Of a stretch of DNA of 5,112 nucleotides, positions 1 to 5,112 are shown piece by piece. The stretch is from an uncultured Propioniciclava sp. (lineage in GTDB: Bacteria > Actinomycetota > Actinomycetes > Propionibacteriales > Propionibacteriaceae). The stretch lies in assembly GCA_937872005.1 (NCBI GenBank), contig CALMPQ010000391.1, forward strand, positions 1-5,112. The letters are read 5' to 3'. Every line of letters starts with the position of its first letter. Position 1 is the stretch's first letter. The notes beneath the pieces are model-generated. The model saw only the letters and a list, made by a program, of their open reading frames with translations, was not told the origin of the DNA and made no database searches. The position numbers were made by a program, and so were the translations under genes.

Positions 1-66
1 AGCCTCATGGGCCGCGCGTTGCTGCGCACCGGCGATCAGGAAGGCGCCGCGCGGCGTCTCCGACAT
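1..66 (-). CDS. Possible start of an unidentified downstream gene (partial)
   Basis: An open minus-strand frame runs off the low-coordinate edge. From an ATG at 64-66 it gives 22 residues beginning MSETPRGAFLIAGAQQ, and 18 of 22 codons end in G or C. An in-frame GTG at 79-81 would add five residues (VLSGP). Neither start has a convincing ribosome binding site. I do not recognise the sequence. It begins 43 nt after the acetyltransferase stop, so it could be the next gene of the same unit. The plus-strand frames here are also open and similarly GC-biased, including one that stops at 107-109, so a convergent gene end cannot be excluded. The call rests mainly on the same-strand context. Confidence 0.25.
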   Translation of the reverse strand, partial: MSETPRGAFLIAGAQQRAAHEA

Positions 67-109
67 CGGCCCGGAGAGCACGGCTTGGTTGTCCGGCTGG
101 ACGCGCTGA

Positions 110-633
110 CTACGCCTCGAGGCCGGGCAGCGTCGCGGTCGGGGGCACCGGGTCGCTGACAAGCCGGCTCATCAGCGCCGTGTCGTACCGGACGCCGTCG
201 TACTCGAGCTCCTCGCGCATGATGCCCTCCTGGATGAAGCCCGCCCGATCGGCTACCTTGCGCGAGTCGGGGTTGTTCAGCCGCAGCCCCAGTTCGAGCC
301 TGTGCACCCCTTGGGCGAACAACCAGTTCGCCAGGGCAACGGTCCCGCGCGAGGCCAGCCCCAGCCCGCGGGCGTCCGGCACCAACCAGTAGGAGAGCCA
401 GGCCGTTCGCATGGGCCGGTTGAGCTGGGCCATCACCCCGCCCAGCACGACCTCGGACTCGTCAGAGATCACGTACGCCACCACGTCATCGGACCCGGCG
501 AACTTGGCGATGAGCGCCCTCGCCTCGGCCTCGGAACGGAAGGGCGGCATCTGCCGCGCGATCTCCGGGTCGCGCACCGCCTCGAACAGTTCGCGAGCGT
601 CCTCGGGGTGCCAAGGCCGCAGCTGATACGTGC

Positions 634-637
<4 letters not shown>
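110..637 (-). CDS. GNAT-family N-acetyltransferase, RimJ/RimL type
   Basis: The 175-residue product is a single GNAT domain of the Acetyltransf_3 (RimJ/RimL-like) type, which moves an acetyl group from acetyl-CoA to an amine, often a protein N-terminus or a small molecule. An N-terminal strand (TYQLRPWHPEDA, about 3-14) is followed by a central strand (SYWLVPDAR, 82-90). The acetyl-CoA pyrophosphate loop RGLGLAS spans 90-96. The C-terminal part carries the family pattern N122, S125, GF at 133-134 and EG at 137-138 (NNPDSRKVADRAGFIQEG). I chose the GTG at 635-637 because its last two bases overlap the purD stop as GTGA, a classic coupling arrangement. The residues also match the family from this point on, while a longer frame to 709 would add 24 non-family residues lying inside purD. 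The upstream Shine-Dalgarno match is weak, as expected for reinitiation. The substrate cannot be told from sequence. Confidence 0.9.
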
Positions 638-1929
<1,292 letters not shown>

Positions 1930-1933
1930 GCCG

Positions 1934-3331
1934 TCAGCCTACCGACGCGTCGGGGGCGCCGCGGCGCGCAGCCAGCTCGACCTGCATGGCCCGGCAGCGG
2001 GCGAGGGTGAGGGGGTAGCCCCGCGCGACCACCCAGCCCAGCCCGAGCAGCAGCACCAGCGCGATGAGCAGGGTGAGGCGGATCCCCCACTGGACCGCCT
2101 CGCCCTGCGCCACGACCTCGGTCCCGACCGGGGCCCGGTAGCCCGTCACCTGCAACACGAGCGCCACGCCCTGGATCGTCAACGCCGTCGCCAGCCCGCG
2201 GATGAACGTCATCAACCCCGAGTACGCCCCGGCGTTGCGTTGGCCGGTGGCGAGCTCGGCGGCATCCAGCACGTCGGGGAACATCACCCAGCTCATCAGT
2301 TGCGCCCCCACGAACCCGATCGCCATCGCGACGGTGGCCGCGTAGAGCAGCCCCGGGGCACCGCCGCGCGGGAAGAGAGCCACGACCGCCGCCATCACCA
2401 CGGCCAGGGGCAGCAGGGTGCGGTAGATGCGCGCCTTGTCGACCCGACCCACCAGCACGTTCACGACCGGGAACGCGAGCACGTTGATGCCGATGAAGAT
2501 GCCCAGCAGGACCTGTGAACTCACCCCGGTGACCACGTAGAGCGTGTAGTAGAGCACCGTCGCGGTGATCACGTCGAAGGCCAGGGCCTGGCACAGGTAC
2601 ATGCCGAGCAGGCGCCGGTACGCTCCGAGCCGCAGCGGCGCGAGGAAGCCCCGCAGCGTCAGCTGCTCCGACCGGGCCGGCAGGGGCACCCGCTCGCGCG
2701 TGAACAGCGCCACCCCCAGCATGAGCAGGACGAACACGCCGCCGAACGCCAAGACGATCGTGAGGTAGAGCTCGGTGAGCTCGAGGCGTCCGTGGCGGTA
2801 GTCCTCGAAGAGGCGCGCGGCGAGCAGGGTGGTGCCGGCGCTGGCGACGGTCGAGAAGAGCAACCGCAGCACGTTGACCTTGTTGCGCTGGTCGAAGTCG
2901 GTGCTGATCTCGGTCGACAGGCTCGCGTACGGCACCGAGATCACCGTCTGCACGGTGTTGTACGCGATGTAGGTGAGGGCCGCCCACACCGCCAGGCCCA
3001 CCTGCGAGGACGGCGGCGGGGTCGGCAGCCAGAACAGCGCCATCGCCGGCACCAGCAGCAGCGCCCCCACGAGAATGAACGGACGCCGTCGGCCCCACCG
3101 GGTGCGCACCCGGTCAGAGATGGTCCCGGTGAGGGGGTCGTTGACGGCGTCCCACAGCTTGGCGACGAGCACCGCCGTGCCGGCCAGGCCGGGCGCGAGC
3201 TTGACCACATCGGTGAGGAAGATCAGGTAGAGCACGCTGATCAGGGACGCCCCGCCCCCGACGAAGAAGTCCCCCGATGCGAACTGGATGCGTTCGCGCA
3301 GGGTGATGTCTGAGTTGCCACGCCTAGCCAT
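1934..3331 (-). CDS. GPH-family (MelB-like) sugar:cation symporter, MFS superfamily
   Basis: The 465-residue membrane protein has about 12 hydrophobic segments and belongs to the glycoside-pentoside-hexuronide:cation symporters (MFS_2), which import sugars with H+, Na+ or Li+. The best landmark is LVAKLWDAVNDPLTG (55-69), which closely matches helix II of E. coli MelB. D61 and D65 align with the MelB cation-site pair D55/D59, and D21 (SGDFFVG) with D19. The loop TRWGRRRPF (77-85) and the late motif FPDVLDAAELATGQR (351-365) are also family-typical. R156 aligns with MelB R149, but S132 replaces sugar-contact D124 and R378 replaces K377, so the substrate is probably not melibiose. These alignments are from memory. 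I chose the ATG at 3329-3331 because GGGGGAGG lies 4 nt upstream; an ATG at 3347-3349 and a GTG at 3356-3358 would add 6 or 9 residues but lack a good site. The substrate is unknown. Confidence 0.93.
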   Translation of the reverse strand: MARRGNSDITLRERIQFASGDFFVGGGASLISVLYLIFLTDVVKLAPGLAGTAVLVAKLWDAVNDPLTGTISDRVRTRWGRRRPFILVGALLLVPAMALFWLPTPPPSSQVGLAVWAALTYIAYNTVQTVISVPYASLSTEISTDFDQRNKVNVLRLLFSTVASAGTTLLAARLFEDYRHGRLELTELYLTIVLAFGGVFVLLMLGVALFTRERVPLPARSEQLTLRGFLAPLRLGAYRRLLGMYLCQALAFDVITATVLYYTLYVVTGVSSQVLLGIFIGINVLAFPVVNVLVGRVDKARIYRTLLPLAVVMAAVVALFPRGGAPGLLYAATVAMAIGFVGAQLMSWVMFPDVLDAAELATGQRNAGAYSGLMTFIRGLATALTIQGVALVLQVTGYRAPVGTEVVAQGEAVQWGIRLTLLIALVLLLGLGWVVARGYPLTLARCRAMQVELAARRGAPDASVG

Positions 3332-3335
3332 CGCG

Positions 3336-3343
3336 CCTCCCCC
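3336..3343 (-). promoter_or_regulatory. Ribosome binding site of the symporter gene
   Basis: On the minus strand GGGGGAGG stands 4 nt before the ATG at 3329-3331. It is the strongest Shine-Dalgarno match in the window. It decides the start, because the two in-frame alternatives upstream (3347-3349 and 3356-3358) are not preceded by anything comparable. Using either of them would place this motif inside the coding region. Confidence 0.75.
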
Positions 3344-3356
3344 GGCCATTGCGGTC

Positions 3357-3362
3357 ACCCTA
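3357..3362 (-). promoter_or_regulatory. Candidate -10 element for the symporter-purD-GNAT unit
   Basis: The minus strand reads TAGGGT, which fits the actinobacterial TANNNT pattern. It would place transcription start near 3350, giving a leader of roughly 20 nt that contains the GGGGGAGG ribosome binding site. No TTGACA-like -35 lies 16-18 bp upstream (around 3380-3386 the minus strand reads GCCGTGA). If real, this promoter would be weak or activator-dependent. A short direct repeat, CAGAC-CTC-CAGAC (plus strand, 3367-3379), lies between the two positions. This is inference from motif and spacing only. Confidence 0.3.
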
Positions 3363-3405
3363 GCGGCAGACCTCCAGACTCACGGCCTCGGGGAAACGGC
3401 CATAA

Positions 3406-3513
3406 GGTGTCTGCTCTGGATGCTTGACGGTGGAAGCGTCTCGAGCGTCAAAACGGAGGGCCGATTCTTGACGTTCGATGAGCCTGCACCGTCAACGATC
3501 CGGACGAGACACC
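3406..3513. repeat. 108-bp interrupted palindrome in the gap upstream of the symporter
   Basis: The arms 3406-3453 and 3466-3513 are reverse complements at 36 of 48 positions by my hand alignment, around a 12-nt centre (3454-3465). Perfect blocks include the outer 7 bp (GGTGTCT at 3406-3412 with AGACACC at 3507-3513), GGAT (3418-3421), TTGACGGTG (3424-3432 with CACCGTCAA at 3487-3495), TCGA (3441-3444) and CGTCAA (3446-3451 with 3468-3473). The element is about 59% GC, below its coding neighbours. It begins 11 nt after the DUF393 stop and ends about 45 bp before the candidate -10 of the symporter. It could be an operator array, an RNA hairpin at the end of the purA-DUF393 message, or the relic of a small palindromic mobile element. 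No target-site duplication is visible in the flanks. Confidence 0.8.
3424..3495. promoter_or_regulatory. Array of four TTGACG half-sites with 22-bp spacing (putative operator)
   Basis: TTGACG occurs at 3424-3429 and 3468-3473, and its reverse complement CGTCAA at 3446-3451 and 3490-3495. All four start-to-start distances are exactly 22 bp and the orientation alternates, giving two TTGACG-N16-CGTCAA dyads offset by 44 bp. About two helical turns separate neighbouring hexamers, so all four would lie on nearly one DNA face, as expected for cooperative protein binding. The array lies about 60-140 bp upstream of the candidate symporter promoter. I do not recognise the regulator. The hexamers also resemble -35 elements, but none has a TANNNT hexamer 17-19 bp downstream on its strand. 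Confidence 0.5.
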
Positions 3514-3523
3514 CCCGAGTGAT

Positions 3524-3886
3524 TCAGGGGAGGCGGCACTCCCCCGTGCCACCCGGCAGACGGTGCCGAAAGCGGGCAACCACCCGGTAGACCAGCGCCG
3601 CCGGCCACGCGAGCGGCCCGCGCATCAACCAGCCCGCGGCGCGCAGCCACGGCGGGCCGAACCTCATCGCCTCACCGATCGCGCGAGCCCCGTACACGAC
3701 GCGTCCGTCGGCGAGGACGGCCGGGATCTCGCGGGCCGCACGGGCGGCGTCCACGCTCAAGGCCGGGAGGTCGACCGACTGCAACGACCGCACCCCCGGC
3801 ACACCCTGCCGGGACAGCCACGACGCCGACCGCGCGCAGAACCCGCAGTCGGCGTCGTAGAGGAGGGCTTCGACAGGCTCAGCCAC
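3524..3886 (-). CDS. DCC-family (DUF393) thiol-disulfide oxidoreductase-like protein
   Basis: The 120-residue protein opens with the family hallmark YDADCGFCARSASWL (10-24), a DxxCxxC motif with C14 and C17 as a potential redox pair. Further family landmarks are QSVDL (36-40), DGRVVYGARAI (60-70), a hydrophobic amphipathic stretch about 80-105, and the ending RHRLPGGTGECRLP (107-120) with a third cysteine, C117. Members resemble thioredoxin-fold proteins, but no physiological substrate is established, so the redox role is a family-level inference. Its GTG start (3884-3886) lies 2 nt after the purA stop with no clear Shine-Dalgarno sequence, which suggests translation by reinitiation. The first residues (AEPVEA) are encoded by a 19-bp repeat-like word at 3866-3884. 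It is probably co-transcribed with purA. Confidence 0.88.
   Translation of the reverse strand: MAEPVEALLYDADCGFCARSASWLSRQGVPGVRSLQSVDLPALSVDAARAAREIPAVLADGRVVYGARAIGEAMRFGPPWLRAAGWLMRGPLAWPAALVYRVVARFRHRLPGGTGECRLP
3866..3884. repeat. REP-like word over the DUF393 start
   Basis: The plus strand reads GGCTTCGACAGGCTCAGCC; its complement, GGCTGAGCCTGTCGAAGCC, begins within the GTG start and supplies the first codons of the DUF393 gene. From memory, variants of (G)GNTTCGACA(A/G)GCTCANCC recur as dispersed intergenic repeats in many actinobacterial genomes, and a related word occurs in proteobacteria. Only one copy is visible here, so repeat status is inference. The ends GGCT/AGCC can pair but the interior pairs poorly. 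Confidence 0.4.
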
Positions 3887-3888
3887 CG

Positions 3889-5112
<1,224 letters not shown>

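Noticed and set aside
3424..3495. TTGACG hexamers as -35 promoter elements
   Set aside because: At 17-19 bp downstream of each hexamer the sequence reads GTCAA-like, not TANNNT, on both strands. The exact 22-bp alternation fits binding sites better.
3406..3513. Ordinary rho-independent terminator
   Set aside because: The stem is long, imperfect and not especially GC-rich, and neither strand has a T run following it. A terminator or hairpin role remains possible but not of the standard form.
3288..3590. 100-codon plus-strand open frame across the non-coding gap
   Set aside because: It overlaps the ends of two supported minus-strand genes, has no family resemblance and no good ribosome binding site. 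The palindrome inside it is better explained as a DNA or RNA element.

Overview
This window looks like a stretch of chromosome from a high-GC actinobacterium. Coding is dense and GC-rich with strongly GC-biased third codon positions, GTG starts are frequent, and intergenic gaps are only a few bases. The PurA and DUF393 (DCC-family) sequences have an actinobacterial flavour. A propionibacterial relative is a reasonable guess, but that is inference only. Every gene I can support lies on the minus strand, so transcription runs from high to low coordinates.

In transcription order, the first gene is purA (adenylosuccinate synthetase, 3889-5112). It is cut off at the window edge and lacks about the first 20 residues. 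Next is a small DCC-family (DUF393) thiol-redox protein (3524-3886), whose GTG start lies 2 nt after the purA stop. A 192-nt non-coding gap follows (3332-3523). It leads into a three-gene unit: a GPH-family (MelB-like) sugar:cation symporter of the MFS superfamily (1934-3331), purD (glycinamide ribonucleotide synthetase, 634-1929) and a RimJ/RimL-type GNAT acetyltransferase (110-637). These three are packed with a 4-nt gap and then a 4-nt GTGA overlap, so they are probably co-transcribed and partly translationally coupled. The last 109 bases hold a possible start of another minus-strand gene that I cannot identify.

Functionally, purA and purD are both de novo purine enzymes. PurD makes glycinamide ribonucleotide early in IMP synthesis, and PurA commits IMP to AMP. 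The transporter and the acetyltransferase have no direct role in that pathway and appear to be lineage-specific passengers or co-regulated accessories.

The most interesting structure is in the non-coding gap upstream of the transporter. Four perfect copies of the hexamer TTGACG sit at 3424, 3446, 3468 and 3490. They alternate in orientation and are spaced exactly 22 bp apart, about two helical turns. They lie inside a 108-bp interrupted palindrome (3406-3513; 36 of 48 arm positions match, 12-nt centre) whose outer ends are a perfect 7-bp repeat, GGTGTCT/AGACACC. This could be a cooperative operator array controlling the transporter-purD-GNAT unit, a long RNA hairpin ending the purA-DUF393 transcript, or a relic of a small palindromic mobile element. 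A second oddity is a 19-bp word, GGCTTCGACAGGCTCAGCC, over the start of the DUF393 gene. It resembles a dispersed repeat word I recall from other bacterial genomes.
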